In this document: piece after piece, positions 34,621 through 43,237 of the stretch
How the letters are laid out: each line of letters starts with the position of its first letter
Numbering within the stretch: position 1 is the first letter of the stretch
NCBI GenBank assembly: GCA_947625135.1
Contig: CANQNE010000002.1
Coordinates: 1-64,000 of the forward strand
Source: an uncultured Lachnospiraceae bacterium
GTDB taxonomy: Bacteria; Bacillota; Clostridia; Lachnospirales; Lachnospiraceae
Length of the DNA: 64,000 bases
Direction: 5' to 3'
Program-made: the position numbers and the translations under genes
Notes under the pieces: generated by a model
Seen by the model: the letters and a program-made list of their open reading frames with translations, nothing else
Database searches by the model: none
What the model was told of the DNA's origin: nothing

Positions 34621-35883
34621 TCAATTTAATTCCGCGATCCTGCTGATGCCCACATAGATTTCTGAAATCTTATACCATGTTGGATAATCCACAATGCCCG
34701 ACTGCCCCAGCTTGAAGATTTCCTGAAATTTTCTGACGGCGCCTTCTGTTGCCGGGCCGTAAATGCCGTCCACGGAAATCTGGGGAATGGCGGTATACAC
34801 CTCTGCAACGGCGTTCAAAAGCTCCTGAACCTGACTGACTGCCTCTCCTCTGGAGCCCACAGTAAGATTTTCACCGGGCCATGAGGCGGGAATACCGGAG
34901 ATCGCCTCCGCGTTGTTGATGTAAACACTTTCTCCGTAATAGTATTTCAGGATCGCCTCCGCGGTATAATTCTGATCCCCCAGATATTTGGAACCCCACT
35001 GGGACATCCAGTTTGGACAGGTGACCCGCTTTCCGTCGCAGTACTGGGTGAGAAGCGGCTGCAGTACATTGGGACGGGAAACATAGGCGGAAAAAATCTC
35101 ATCCACGATCTGGGAAATGTTTTCAAAGATATTTCGGCCGTAAATCCATTTATGATCGTATGCGGTAGAGGACGTAATGGTAAAATTATAGCCCTTGTTC
35201 CGGTACCATTCCGTGAAAACCCGATTCAGGGTAAAGGACATGATGGCGATCACGTTGGCGCGAATGGTCTCCTCCGGCCATGTGGCATAGATCTCGCTGC
35301 TGGCCACGTTTTTAATATAATCCTTGTATCGTACATAATAGTTTTCTGCCGCCCCATCATTGGGCGGTCCGTCATGCACCACCACAAACTCCGGAACCAC
35401 TACCCTGGTAAGGACGATCTCTCCCGTTTCGGATATGGGCTTGATTTCCGCCTCCGCAATTTTCGGCGGATAGTCTCCAAACAAGGTATGCGGGCCGATA
35501 TCAATGCCCTCGGGCTGATCCGATACCTCTGTGGGCGTCATGATCACAGGCTGAATAGAGGTTTCGTTTGGAAGGATCTCGGAACCTGTAATATCCACCG
35601 GTTCATATCCGTCCGCTTCCACATGAAGGGTGTATTCAGAATAAGGCTGCACCTCACTTGGCTGCAGGCTGTACTGCAGGGGCGGCGCAGGCAATTCGAT
35701 CTCATCTGTCTGGCCGTTTTCATTGGTAGTCACACTGGTGATGGTTCCCGAGGGATCACCGGAATAGGTGATATTGATGACAGCGTTTTCAATGGGGATC
35801 AGATTGACGCCGGAATTGACGTTGATCGTCAGTCTGCCGCTGTCCGTTTCATTCTGCATCATAGAAATCATTTTTCTCTGCAT
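34621..35883 (-). CDS. SpoIID-like protein with C-terminal peptidoglycan-binding domain
   Basis: A 420-aa protein without a signal peptide. Residues about 15-130 look like two small beta-sandwich (carboxypeptidase-regulatory-like) units: GRLTINVNSG...IPIENAVINITY and YSEYTLHVEADGYEPVDITG. A SpoIID/LytB-type region follows at about 185-330 (NYYVRYKDYIKNVASSEIYATWPEETIRANVIAIMSF, recognised by this pattern), and a PG_binding_1 domain lies at about 345-410 (VGSRGEAVSQVQELLN, GIYGPATEGAVRKFQ). This suggests a spore cortex or wall-associated role in the mother cell. The start codon abuts a hairpin; internal Mets at codons 5, 8 and 9 are alternatives. Confidence 0.78.
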   Translation of the reverse strand: MQRKMISMMQNETDSGRLTINVNSGVNLIPIENAVINITYSGDPSGTITSVTTNENGQTDEIELPAPPLQYSLQPSEVQPYSEYTLHVEADGYEPVDITGSEILPNETSIQPVIMTPTEVSDQPEGIDIGPHTLFGDYPPKIAEAEIKPISETGEIVLTRVVVPEFVVVHDGPPNDGAAENYYVRYKDYIKNVASSEIYATWPEETIRANVIAIMSFTLNRVFTEWYRNKGYNFTITSSTAYDHKWIYGRNIFENISQIVDEIFSAYVSRPNVLQPLLTQYCDGKRVTCPNWMSQWGSKYLGDQNYTAEAILKYYYGESVYINNAEAISGIPASWPGENLTVGSRGEAVSQVQELLNAVAEVYTAIPQISVDGIYGPATEGAVRKFQEIFKLGQSGIVDYPTWYKISEIYVGISRIAELN

Positions 35884-35921
35884 AAAAAAACCTCATCTGG
35901 TATTTCTACCATTATATGAGG
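35884..35921 (-). promoter_or_regulatory. Hairpin with U7 tail abutting the start codon of the SpoIID-like gene
   Basis: On the minus strand CCTCAT (plus 35916-35921) pairs with ATGAGG (plus 35891-35896), with an inner GGTA/TACC stem, and is followed by seven T and then the ATG. The only Shine-Dalgarno-like sequence, GATGAGG, is in the 3' arm. It looks like an intrinsic terminator that also masks the ribosome-binding site. The segment CATATAAT within the 5' arm resembles a sporulation-sigma -10, which would put transcription start inside the hairpin. Confidence 0.55.
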
Positions 35922-36015
35922 CTCCGTGCAAAAAAATTATTCTGTTTCATCATGGGACTTTCGGCGTCCGCGGCAGTAATCCGATGCACTCCGGCTTATG
36001 ATGCGTACAGCCCCA

Positions 36016-36237
36016 TTAAGGCATCTCCATCGCAGCCTGATAGTCTGCGGCCGTCTGCACATCGGTCATTGCAGCGGCATCGACACTGGATCTGGCGGCA
36101 AAAATCGTTCCTGTTAACAATAATGTAATAATTGAGATCGCCACAATGATTACATTCAGTTTTACCTTTCGTTTTTCTACCTCATAAAATTCTGTCTGCC
36201 GTCTCATAAGTGCCACACTTTCTATCTTTCGTACCAT
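36016..36237 (-). CDS. Small single-pass membrane protein of unknown function
   Basis: A 73-aa frame with a basic N-terminus (MRRQTEFYEVEKRKVKLN), one strong hydrophobic helix (about 28-48, VIIVAISIITLLLTGTIFAA) and a short acidic tail (SSVDAAAMTDVQTAADYQAAMEMP). The first ATG has only AAGG at short distance; the Met ten codons later may be the true start. The hydrophobic pattern and the absence of any competing frame support a real gene, but family recognition fails. A YneA- or FtsL-like shape is possible and unproven. Confidence 0.45.
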   Translation of the reverse strand: MVRKIESVALMRRQTEFYEVEKRKVKLNVIIVAISIITLLLTGTIFAARSSVDAAAMTDVQTAADYQAAMEMP

Positions 36238-36341
36238 ACCTTAACAATTTTGTAAGGAATTTTTAATTTATTAAATGATATCACACTTTTGTAACATTAT
36301 CTACTTTTTTCGACAGATTTCGATGTAGAATCCATCGCCTG

Positions 36342-36359
36342 CAAACGCAATAACGTTTG
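36342..36359. promoter_or_regulatory. Palindrome CAAACG-N6-CGTTTG
   Basis: Two perfect 6-base arms (36342-36347 and 36354-36359) separated by CAATAA lie between the stop of the 198-aa membrane protein and the small membrane protein. The position fits an operator for the small gene. It is not the Bacillus-type LexA box (GAAC-N4-GTTC). Confidence 0.4.
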
Positions 36360-36389
36360 TGTAGTTTTGACAAAACATTCGTGCGCCGA

Positions 36390-36986
36390 TCAGCTGGAAT
36401 GGCTTTCCAGAAAATCAAACACCTCCGACAGATCCTTGAAATACAGGCCTTTTACCACCTGCAGGCGCACGTCGTTAGGCAAAGACGACGTTTCGATACT
36501 GGTGTATTCATAAACGGTCTTGCGGTCGATATAATAGACAGTCAGAAGCCCCCGTTCGCTGAGGATACAGTATTTATAACCGGCATGATCGGAATTGTAA
36601 TTTTTCCGGAGTACGATTCGTTCCGGTGAAAAATAGACGAGGGAAAAGTCCATAAAACCCGCCTCCAGATCTTCAATAGAAGGATTTTCGTTGTAATCCG
36701 CAAGCTGATCTGTGATCTCCTCTCTCGTACAGCCGATATACTGCACGGGAATATGCGCGGATTCTTCGGATATGGTGCTGGTCTTGATATCATAGGTTTC
36801 CATCACGTATTCTGTTTGGTCACTGGTGATCTCTTCCTGACTGGCCGCTTCCAGTGCGGGCGGATCATCTTCTCTGGTGATCAGATTCTTCTTCATCTGC
36901 AGATAGGTAACGGCAAAGGAACCGAAAAAAACAATCACTGCCAGGATCACTAAAATTAAAATGCCGATAACTGCGGATCTTTTCAT
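36390..36986 (-). CDS. Membrane-anchored protein with BofC-like C-terminal domain (unknown function)
   Basis: A 198-aa protein with an N-terminal transmembrane anchor (about 5-28, AVIGILILVILAVIVFFGSFAVTYL) and an extracytoplasmic remainder. The C-terminal about 80 residues (YKYCILSERGLLTVYYIDRKTVYEYTSI...LPNDVRLQVVKGLYFKDLSEVFDFLE, described here in pieces) have the layout of BofC C-terminal domains: a strand for a gene-product readout, then a helix that ends in ...ELxxxLE. BofC controls SigK processing in Bacillus, but this relation is inference only. AAGGAG precedes the ATG; the longer frame starts at GTG inside that site. Confidence 0.65.
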   Translation of the reverse strand: MKRSAVIGILILVILAVIVFFGSFAVTYLQMKKNLITREDDPPALEAASQEEITSDQTEYVMETYDIKTSTISEESAHIPVQYIGCTREEITDQLADYNENPSIEDLEAGFMDFSLVYFSPERIVLRKNYNSDHAGYKYCILSERGLLTVYYIDRKTVYEYTSIETSSLPNDVRLQVVKGLYFKDLSEVFDFLESHSS

Positions 36987-37072
36987 AGTATTCACTCCTT
37001 TATCCGTAGTATCGGCATTCCAAAATCGTTTTATTCAGTTTTTTGGTTTTATCAGCAATATGGCCTGTCCAG

Positions 37073-38722
37073 TTACATCAAATGGAGCTTTTTGGCGGTT
37101 TTCACAAGAATAGCGCCCTTTGGGAAGCGTTTCAATTCTTCTTCATTGACCCCGCCCAGCTTGATCAGCGAGATAAAATAACTGACTGCCGCAACAGGCA
37201 GAGCCAGAACGGTAGCGGGTTTTTCGCCGATCAGGCCGTTAAGGCCAAACCGTATTGCCAGAAGGATCACGCCCATGATCAGAGAAGCCAGCGCAGGCAG
37301 GATAAAGGTCTTTTTCAATTCCTGCCTGTAACCGCTCTCCTTCCGTATGGCGGTGCCATTGAGGAAACACATGAGGGCGGCAAAGAAAATGTTGGAAAAA
37401 ACTACCGCATAAATACCGGTTTTGAATATCTGAAGCAGAACCACAAGGAGAATCAGATGCAGGATCAGCGAGATCAGCGCGTTGCGGACAGGGATCCGCA
37501 TGCGGTCGATACCCTGCAGGATTCCGTTTGTGAGAGTGGACAATCCGTAAAGCACAACGGATATACTGCCAACGGTGAGCATGATCTCCGCTTCCTCATT
37601 GCCGGAGTGCCATAACAGCCGCAAAATCGGGCCTGCAAGTACGGTAAGCCCCACTGCGCAGGGAATGGTAAGCACCATGGTAAACCGGACGGAATCCTGT
37701 ATTTTTTGGAGCATACCGTTTCTGTCACCGGATACCCTTGCCGCCGTGATACTGGGAATGGCGGACACGGAAAGGGCGGAGGCAATGGCGATAGGCACGT
37801 TGGTGAGCAGCCGGTACCTGCCGCTGAAGGAACCCCACATAGTATTATACTGCCGGCTTGTATAGCCCTGTCCGAGGAGCAGATTGTTAAAGATACCCTG
37901 ATCGATCACGTTGCTGATATTGTAAACCGCCGTGCTTAAGATCACCGGGATGATCGTCACCAAAAGGAGCTTGTAGATCTCCCCGTTGGAATCCAAAACC
38001 CCTGTTTTGTCCCGCTTCAGGGAGCGTTTCACCACTCTGTGGTACATCCAGAAAATAAAGATCAGGATAACCAGTCCGGAGAGCGCGCCCATGGTAGTGC
38101 CCAGCGTTCCCCCTGCAGCGGCATAGGCTACCGACAGCTCGTCTGCCCGCTCTACGCTCTTCAGGCCGATATCAAAGAGAATCTTTGCCGCAACGACACT
38201 GACAACGGCGTTGACGATCCCCTCCACGATCTGGGAGACCGCTGTGGGGATGGTCGTTCCAAGTCCCTGAAAATAGCCCCGGAACACACCCAGTATGGCC
38301 ACGATAAAGATACAGGGAGCCAGTACCCTGAGCGCGTATGCGCTTAATGGAGATTTCAGCAGAGTTCCCGCAAAAAAATCAGCGCAGAAATAGGTCAGGA
38401 TGCCTACTGACGCCCCTACAATGAAAGCAAACAGAAAGGCCCGCTTAAAATAACGATAGGCATTCCGATACTGGCCTTTTGCGATGGTGGCGGACACCAG
38501 CTTGGAAACCGCCAGGGGAAGGCTGTAGGAAGAGATCAAAAGCAGGATGCTGTATATCTCATAGGCATTGGAATAGATACCGTTTCCTTCGTTCCCCAGA
38601 ATATTCGTAAGGGGCACACGGTAGAGCATACCGATCACTCTGACGACGATGGAAGCGATTGCCAGAATACTGCCCTGAATAATAAAATTTGATTGTTTTC
38701 GTTTCTTCTGATTGTTATCCAT
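37073..38722 (-). CDS. Polysaccharide/lipid II-type flippase of the SpoVB/MurJ family
   Basis: A 549-aa integral membrane protein with about 14 hydrophobic segments. The N-terminal SNFIIQGSILAIASIVVRVIGMLYRVPL and the FRGYFQGLGTTIPTAVSQIVEGIVN segment (about 143-166) are characteristic of the MVF/SpoVB-YtgP group that flips undecaprenyl-linked wall precursors. Several paralogues usually occur in spore formers; the gene context does not tell whether this is the vegetative MurJ or a cortex-specific SpoVB. Confidence 0.88.
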   Translation of the reverse strand: MDNNQKKRKQSNFIIQGSILAIASIVVRVIGMLYRVPLTNILGNEGNGIYSNAYEIYSILLLISSYSLPLAVSKLVSATIAKGQYRNAYRYFKRAFLFAFIVGASVGILTYFCADFFAGTLLKSPLSAYALRVLAPCIFIVAILGVFRGYFQGLGTTIPTAVSQIVEGIVNAVVSVVAAKILFDIGLKSVERADELSVAYAAAGGTLGTTMGALSGLVILIFIFWMYHRVVKRSLKRDKTGVLDSNGEIYKLLLVTIIPVILSTAVYNISNVIDQGIFNNLLLGQGYTSRQYNTMWGSFSGRYRLLTNVPIAIASALSVSAIPSITAARVSGDRNGMLQKIQDSVRFTMVLTIPCAVGLTVLAGPILRLLWHSGNEEAEIMLTVGSISVVLYGLSTLTNGILQGIDRMRIPVRNALISLILHLILLVVLLQIFKTGIYAVVFSNIFFAALMCFLNGTAIRKESGYRQELKKTFILPALASLIMGVILLAIRFGLNGLIGEKPATVLALPVAAVSYFISLIKLGGVNEEELKRFPKGAILVKTAKKLHLM

Positions 38723-38760
38723 ACAGGTTTATCCTCAATCTTTACCTGATCTTCTCTTTC

Positions 38761-39258
38761 TTACCTTTCAATACCCATGTCTGCCAGAATCCGCCGCTGC
38801 CGTTCTTCCATAGCTGCCGCATCCTGTTCCTCCAAATGATCCCAGCCGAACAGATGCAGCATACTGTGTACGATGAGAAAGGCGTATTCCCGCCTCTGGG
38901 AATGGCCGTACCGGTGGGCCTGTTCGGCGACCTTGTCCAGAGAAACCACAATATCGCCCAGCACCAGCTCCCCGGTCTCCGGGTCGAAGTAATCCTCCTG
39001 CTTTTCTTCCAGACGGTCATAGTCCAAAAAATCCCCGGCTTCCAGCATGGGAAAGGAAAGCACGTCCGTTTCCCTGTCGATCTGCCGGTATTCTCTGTTC
39101 ATCCTGCGGATCGTTTCGTTGTCTACCAGAAACAGACTGACCTCACATTCATAAGGGCAGGCCTGATCGGCAATGACTGCCTCCACAGCGGCCTGCGCAG
39201 TCTGTTCAAGATCCGCGTCTATGGGAAGGTCATATTCTTTTTCGATATGAAGACTCAT
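38761..39258 (-). CDS. ybeY: Endoribonuclease YbeY
   Basis: A 165-aa zinc-dependent rRNA-maturation enzyme. The H3 metal site is HSMLHLFGWDH (about 118-128). The LNREYRQIDRETDVLSFP-like segment and LGDIVVSLDKV are also conserved. GAGGAGG precedes MSLHIEKE, excluding the longer upstream start. It overlaps phoH by 29 bp, the widespread phoH-ybeY pair of 16S rRNA processing. Confidence 0.95.
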   Translation of the reverse strand: MSLHIEKEYDLPIDADLEQTAQAAVEAVIADQACPYECEVSLFLVDNETIRRMNREYRQIDRETDVLSFPMLEAGDFLDYDRLEEKQEDYFDPETGELVLGDIVVSLDKVAEQAHRYGHSQRREYAFLIVHSMLHLFGWDHLEEQDAAAMEERQRRILADMGIER

Positions 39259-40234
39259 TGCGTCCTCCTCTTTGGGCGGTTTTCTTTTCGTATTCCTCAT
39301 AAGCAGTCACAATCTTCTGTACAAGAGGATGCCGTACAACATCTTTGCTGGTGAGCTTGCAGAAGGCGATGTCGTCCAGTTTTTCCAGCACCCGCATCGC
39401 CACATCAAGCCCTGACCGCACGTCCTTCGGCAGATCCTTTTGGGTGGAATCTCCGGTGACGATCACCTTGGAGCCAAAGCCGATACGGGTGAGAAACATT
39501 TTCATCTGGGCGGGAGTGGTATTCTGGGCCTCGTCCAGAATAATAAAAGCGTTATCAAGCGTCCGCCCTCTCATGTAGGCAAGAGGCGCCACTTCAATGA
39601 GCCCCTTTTCCATATTCCGCATGAAGCTCTCCGGCCCCATGATCTGATATAACGCGTCATACAGCGGGCGCAGATAAGGATCTACCTTGCTCTGGAGATC
39701 CCCGGGCAGAAACCCCAGCTTCTCTCCCGCTTCAATGGCAGGCCGTGTCAGGATGATCCTTCCCACTTCTTCGCTTTTAAAAGCGGTTACTGCCATGGCC
39801 ATGGCGAGATAGGTTTTTCCTGTACCCGCCGGCCCGATGCCGAAGGTGATCATCTTATGCCGGATGCTGTCTACATACTCCTTCTGCCCTAATGTTTTGG
39901 GCTTGATCGGTTTTCCCGTGACCGTGTGGCAGATACAGTCCCTGTCGATCTCCAAAAGGGCGTTTTTGTTTTCTTCAAAAGAAAGCGCAATGGCGTAATC
40001 GACCTGCTGTTCCGTAATGACGGTTCCTCGTTTTGACAGCTCCACCAGCTGAAAAAAGACCATCTGGGCCCGCTGCAGCGCCGTCTCATTTCCGATCAGC
40101 TTTAGTTCTCCATTCCTGGCGATCACGGTAACCGTCAGCGCCTTTTCAATCTTCTTTACATACTGATCAAATTGGCCAAACACATTTTTTTCATGCTCGG
40201 CTGGTATTTCCATTGTGGCTTCCACAATACTCAT
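39230..40234 (-). CDS. phoH: PhoH-family ATPase
   Basis: A 334-aa P-loop protein. The N-terminal region (1-110) resembles the KH-like part of PhoH. The ATPase domain has Walker A GPAGTGKTYLAMA (about 138), the TRPAIEAGEKLGFLPGD segment and Walker B IILDEAQNTTP. The open frame extends 47 codons upstream inside yqfD, but GGAGG precedes MSIVEATMEIP. It follows yqfD, with its stop overlapping ybeY, as in Bacillus (yqfC-yqfD-phoH-ybeY). Confidence 0.94.
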   Translation of the reverse strand: MSIVEATMEIPAEHEKNVFGQFDQYVKKIEKALTVTVIARNGELKLIGNETALQRAQMVFFQLVELSKRGTVITEQQVDYAIALSFEENKNALLEIDRDCICHTVTGKPIKPKTLGQKEYVDSIRHKMITFGIGPAGTGKTYLAMAMAVTAFKSEEVGRIILTRPAIEAGEKLGFLPGDLQSKVDPYLRPLYDALYQIMGPESFMRNMEKGLIEVAPLAYMRGRTLDNAFIILDEAQNTTPAQMKMFLTRIGFGSKVIVTGDSTQKDLPKDVRSGLDVAMRVLEKLDDIAFCKLTSKDVVRHPLVQKIVTAYEEYEKKTAQRGGRNESSYRKRI

Positions 40235-40260
40235 GTTCTGCCTCCATCGTGCGACTGTTT

Positions 40261-41520
40261 TTATTCCTGCCCCTGAGGAGGGGATGTTTCCCCGGGAGCG
40301 GTGTCCTCCAAAGATTTCATAGGCACGTGAGTGCCGGTAGATTTGATCACCGTCAGCGTGCCCGTTGTGACACACTCCCCTTTCATCAAAACTATTTTAA
40401 CATTATTTTCGATAATTTCTACCCCCTTTTTAGCCAAATCTTCCGTAAAGCGCCGGAAATTTTCATTGGCAAGGGCTTTTGCTTCTTCTTTGGAATAGGA
40501 TTCCATGTGATTTTCATATTCCCGCATGAGGGTCAGTTCATAGACGACAGGCAGATAAAAGGAACTGCCGATCACCAGCGTTTTTTTGGTAGTTTCTTTT
40601 TTATAGAAAGGAAATTTCGGCTTTCCGGAAAATATCTGAAACTTTTTCCCAAATATCCACAGGGTCAGATTGCGTTTGACTCTTTTTTGGGGAACCTGAA
40701 CCTGATGTTCATAAGGGAACCGATCCTCATAAGAAAGCACCGTCTGCAGCCGGATGTCCCCGTCGGCGTACCCCTCTGAATACCCCGTCACCGTGCCGCT
40801 GTCGTCAAGATGGGCCTCCCTGCCTGAGATCAGCACCTGCCCTGCCTCCACCTGCTGTCCTACAGAGGTCATCGGCGTCCCCGTTCTGGTCACCATCTCC
40901 ACAACCGTGCCGCTGTCGTCAGATACAATGTCCGCAGTGCCTTCCGGCGTTTCCTCCTGCTCAAAATTTTCTACATTTTCCTTGATCTGAATGTGCAGAT
41001 TGGTGCCCTCCAAAGAAGCCGCCACCCAGACGATGTCCGGAAATTGGGCCCGGATGGAAGATTCCACATAACCGCAGTCCACCTTTGATTTGCGCATACC
41101 GTATCGGATCTGCTCCTGCTCCAGAAATTCCAGAATTTCCGACGGGCTGTGCCGCTCAAGCCCGGAAATCTCGATCTGCCAGATGAACAGCGTCAGCAGA
41201 TAGATAAACAGAACACAAAGGCATACGGAAGGGATAAACAACTTTCTGGACTTATATTTCTGAAAAAAAAAGGGCATTCCATAATGCCCTGTTACCGTTA
41301 CCTTTGTTTTGGTTTTTCTGACAATATCCCGGATTCTGAAAAAATCCCGGATGCTCATATACATTTCGTAAACAACCTGGCCGTCGGTCCCGCTGCCCGG
41401 CGTAAGCCCCCACAGCACAATATGGTGAAATGCGCACAGGTTCAGGAACCGCTCCGGCAGATGGCTGTCGATGCGGATACGCACATACCCTTTGAAATAT
41501 CGAATAAATCTCCCCGGCAT
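40261..41520 (-). CDS. yqfD: Sporulation protein YqfD
   Basis: A 419-aa membrane protein. The N-terminal half carries a hydrophobic segment (about 88-110, LFIPSVCLCVLFIYLLTLFIW). The RIRIDSHLPERFLNLC opening, the LEQEQIRYGMRKSKVDCGYVESSIR region and the AHLDDSGTVTGYSEGYADGDI segment are recognisable for the family. In Bacillus yqfD is under SigE and needed for efficient sporulation. AGGAGG precedes MPGRF; the earlier in-frame start has none. Confidence 0.88.
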   Translation of the reverse strand: MPGRFIRYFKGYVRIRIDSHLPERFLNLCAFHHIVLWGLTPGSGTDGQVVYEMYMSIRDFFRIRDIVRKTKTKVTVTGHYGMPFFFQKYKSRKLFIPSVCLCVLFIYLLTLFIWQIEISGLERHSPSEILEFLEQEQIRYGMRKSKVDCGYVESSIRAQFPDIVWVAASLEGTNLHIQIKENVENFEQEETPEGTADIVSDDSGTVVEMVTRTGTPMTSVGQQVEAGQVLISGREAHLDDSGTVTGYSEGYADGDIRLQTVLSYEDRFPYEHQVQVPQKRVKRNLTLWIFGKKFQIFSGKPKFPFYKKETTKKTLVIGSSFYLPVVYELTLMREYENHMESYSKEEAKALANENFRRFTEDLAKKGVEIIENNVKIVLMKGECVTTGTLTVIKSTGTHVPMKSLEDTAPGETSPPQGQE

Positions 41521-41528
41521 ATATCCTC

Positions 41529-41783
41529 CTAGCAATACACGATCTCGCGGATTTGTCCGCTGATTTTCATCTCATCGGCAGTGTAATAAGAGATCAACAG
41601 ATCCTCGCCCAGAATCTCTACCTGACATTCCTTTGTCTGCAAAATGATTTTGCCGGGGGTATATTCCAATATTCCTTTATAATTTTCGATCATCACGTCA
41701 TTGCGGCCGCTGGCGGTCACAGTCACGGCACCCGTGGCAAGATCCTTAGGCAACTGTAAATGCTCGGCGATCTCTCGTTTCAT
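41529..41783 (-). CDS. yqfC: Sporulation protein YqfC
   Basis: An 84-aa protein of the YabP/YqfC family, mostly beta-strand (VTVTASGRNDVMIENYKGILEYTPGKIILQT). It is paired with yqfD in spore formers and expressed in the mother cell. Either the GTG two codons upstream or this ATG could be the start. It is the first gene of yqfC-yqfD-phoH-ybeY; no clear sporulation-sigma promoter is recognised in the 58-bp gap before it. Confidence 0.88.
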   Translation of the reverse strand: MKREIAEHLQLPKDLATGAVTVTASGRNDVMIENYKGILEYTPGKIILQTKECQVEILGEDLLISYYTADEMKISGQIREIVYC

Positions 41784-41847
41784 TTCCACGCACCCTGAGA
41801 ATCGTTACCTAACTATATGTGCCACGGCTTGCCTTATATACCTGATT

Positions 41848-42870
41848 TCAGCTGGGATCTTTGTCATATCCGTCTGGATTTTGGCTTTGCCATCTCCATG
41901 CGTCCTCACACATTTTTTGCAGATCCCGCTCTGCCTTCCAGCCCAGTTCCTTCTCCGCAAGGGATGCGTCCGCATAGCAGGTATCAATATCTCCGCTTCT
42001 CCTGTCGCAGATCTGGTAGGGGATCTTATGTCCCACCACCTGTTCAAAGCTGCGGATGATCTCCAGCACGCTGTACCCGATACCGGTACCAAGATTGTAG
42101 ATTTTGACACCCTCACGGTCGTGAAGATGCCGGATGGCTTTCACATGGCCGATGGCAAGATCCACCACATGGATATAATCCCGGACGCCGGTGCCGTCGG
42201 GAGTATTGTAATCGTTTCCGAATACATTTACATGATCCCGCTTGCCCACAGCCACCTGTGTCACATAGGGAACCAGATTGTTGGGGATTCCTTTGGGATC
42301 CTCTCCGATCATACCGCTCTCGTGAGCGCCAATGGGATTGAAATACCGGAGAAGGGTGACGTTCCACTGGTGATCAGACACATAAAAGTCCTGAAGGATC
42401 TCTTCGATCATCAGCTTGGTTCTGCCGTAAGGATTGGTGACGGAAAGCGGAAAATCCTCACGGATCGGCACGGTCTTCGGCGCGCCATATACGGTAGCGG
42501 AGGAGCTGAACACAATGTTCTTTACGCCGTGCCGGCGCATCACATCACAGAGTATCAGCGTGCCCGTCACATTGTTATGATAATATTCCAGCGGTTTTTC
42601 CACGGATTCGGGAACTGATTTCAGACCCGCAAAATGAATAACCGCATCAATGGATTCCCTGCTGAAAATCTCTTCAAGACCTTCCCGGTCCAAAATGTCC
42701 GTCTTGTAGAACGTAATCTGTTTGCCGGTCAGTTTTTCGATCCGTTTCAGACTTTCCTCACTGGAATTGTAAAGATTATCTACTACCACTGTCTGATATC
42801 CGGCCTCCAAAAGCTCCAGACAAGTATGGCTGCCGATAAAGCCTGCGCCTCCCGTAACTAAAATTGCCAT
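41848..42870 (-). CDS. galE: UDP-glucose 4-epimerase GalE
   Basis: A 340-aa short-chain dehydrogenase-type epimerase. The NAD-binding motif is TGGAGFIGSHT (about 6-16) and the catalytic pair lies in the YxxxK element PYGRTKLMIEE (about Y148, K152). The SSATVYG segment supplies the catalytic serine/threonine. It interconverts UDP-glucose and UDP-galactose for sugar use and surface polysaccharides. It follows the rpsU terminator, and I see no separate promoter in the gap. Confidence 0.96.
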   Translation of the reverse strand: MAILVTGGAGFIGSHTCLELLEAGYQTVVVDNLYNSSEESLKRIEKLTGKQITFYKTDILDREGLEEIFSRESIDAVIHFAGLKSVPESVEKPLEYYHNNVTGTLILCDVMRRHGVKNIVFSSSATVYGAPKTVPIREDFPLSVTNPYGRTKLMIEEILQDFYVSDHQWNVTLLRYFNPIGAHESGMIGEDPKGIPNNLVPYVTQVAVGKRDHVNVFGNDYNTPDGTGVRDYIHVVDLAIGHVKAIRHLHDREGVKIYNLGTGIGYSVLEIIRSFEQVVGHKIPYQICDRRSGDIDTCYADASLAEKELGWKAERDLQKMCEDAWRWQSQNPDGYDKDPS

Positions 42871-42904
42871 AAACGTACCTCCGCGTTTTCATCTGAAATT
42901 TTAA

Positions 42905-42935
42905 AATAAGAGCATATCCAAAGATATGCTCTTTT
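42905..42935. terminator. Terminator between rpsU and galE
   Basis: An 11-bp perfect stem (42908-42918 with 42923-42933) with a 4-base loop is followed on the minus strand by ATTTTAAAATTT. On the plus strand it is followed by TTTTTATA, but no plus-strand gene precedes it. Confidence 0.85.
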
Positions 42936-42946
42936 TTATAAACATA

Positions 42947-43123
42947 TTAGTTATATTTGCGTTTTCTTGCCGCTTCTGATTTTTTCTTACGCTTTACGCT
43001 GGGTTTTTCGTAATGTTCTCTCTTGCGGATTTCCTGCTGGATACCTGCCTTGGCGCAATTCCTTTTAAATCTGCGAAGTGCGCTGTCAAGAGTTTCATTT
43101 TCTTTCACGACTACGTTTGACAT
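42947..43123 (-). CDS. rpsU: 30S ribosomal protein S21
   Basis: A 58-aa basic protein, too short for a 60-codon cutoff. Translation reads [20 protein letters not shown], then [20 protein letters not shown], with a lysine/arginine-rich tail [18 protein letters not shown]. This is the standard bS21 sequence, including the SALRRFKR motif. GGAGGGAGG lies a few bases before the ATG. It has its own promoter and terminator, so it is monocistronic here. Confidence 0.97.
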   Translation of the reverse strand: MSNVVVKENETLDSALRRFKRNCAKAGIQQEIRKREHYEKPSVKRKKKSEAARKRKYN

Positions 43124-43138
43124 AACCTAACCTCCCTC

Positions 43139-43166
43139 CAGTTGTCAGATTGTGCAGATACAACTG
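43139..43166 (-). promoter_or_regulatory. Stem in the rpsU leader
   Basis: A 7-bp perfect stem (43139-43145 with 43160-43166, ACAACTG with CAGTTGT) encloses 14 bases, and a second small GTGC/GCAC hairpin lies upstream near 43170-43181. Together they structure a leader of about 60 nt directly before the ribosome-binding site. Confidence 0.4.
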
Positions 43167-43190
43167 TTAGGTGCTTTTGCACTAAAAAAA

Positions 43191-43218
43191 ATTATAACAT
43201 ATTTTTTAAATTCGTCAA
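43191..43218 (-). promoter_or_regulatory. Promoter of rpsU
   Basis: On the minus strand TTGACG (43213-43218) is followed after 16 bases by a perfect TATAAT (43191-43196), then a T-run. It is one of the strongest-looking promoters in the window. Confidence 0.82.
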
Positions 43219-43237
43219 CCGTTATTGCAATATTTAT

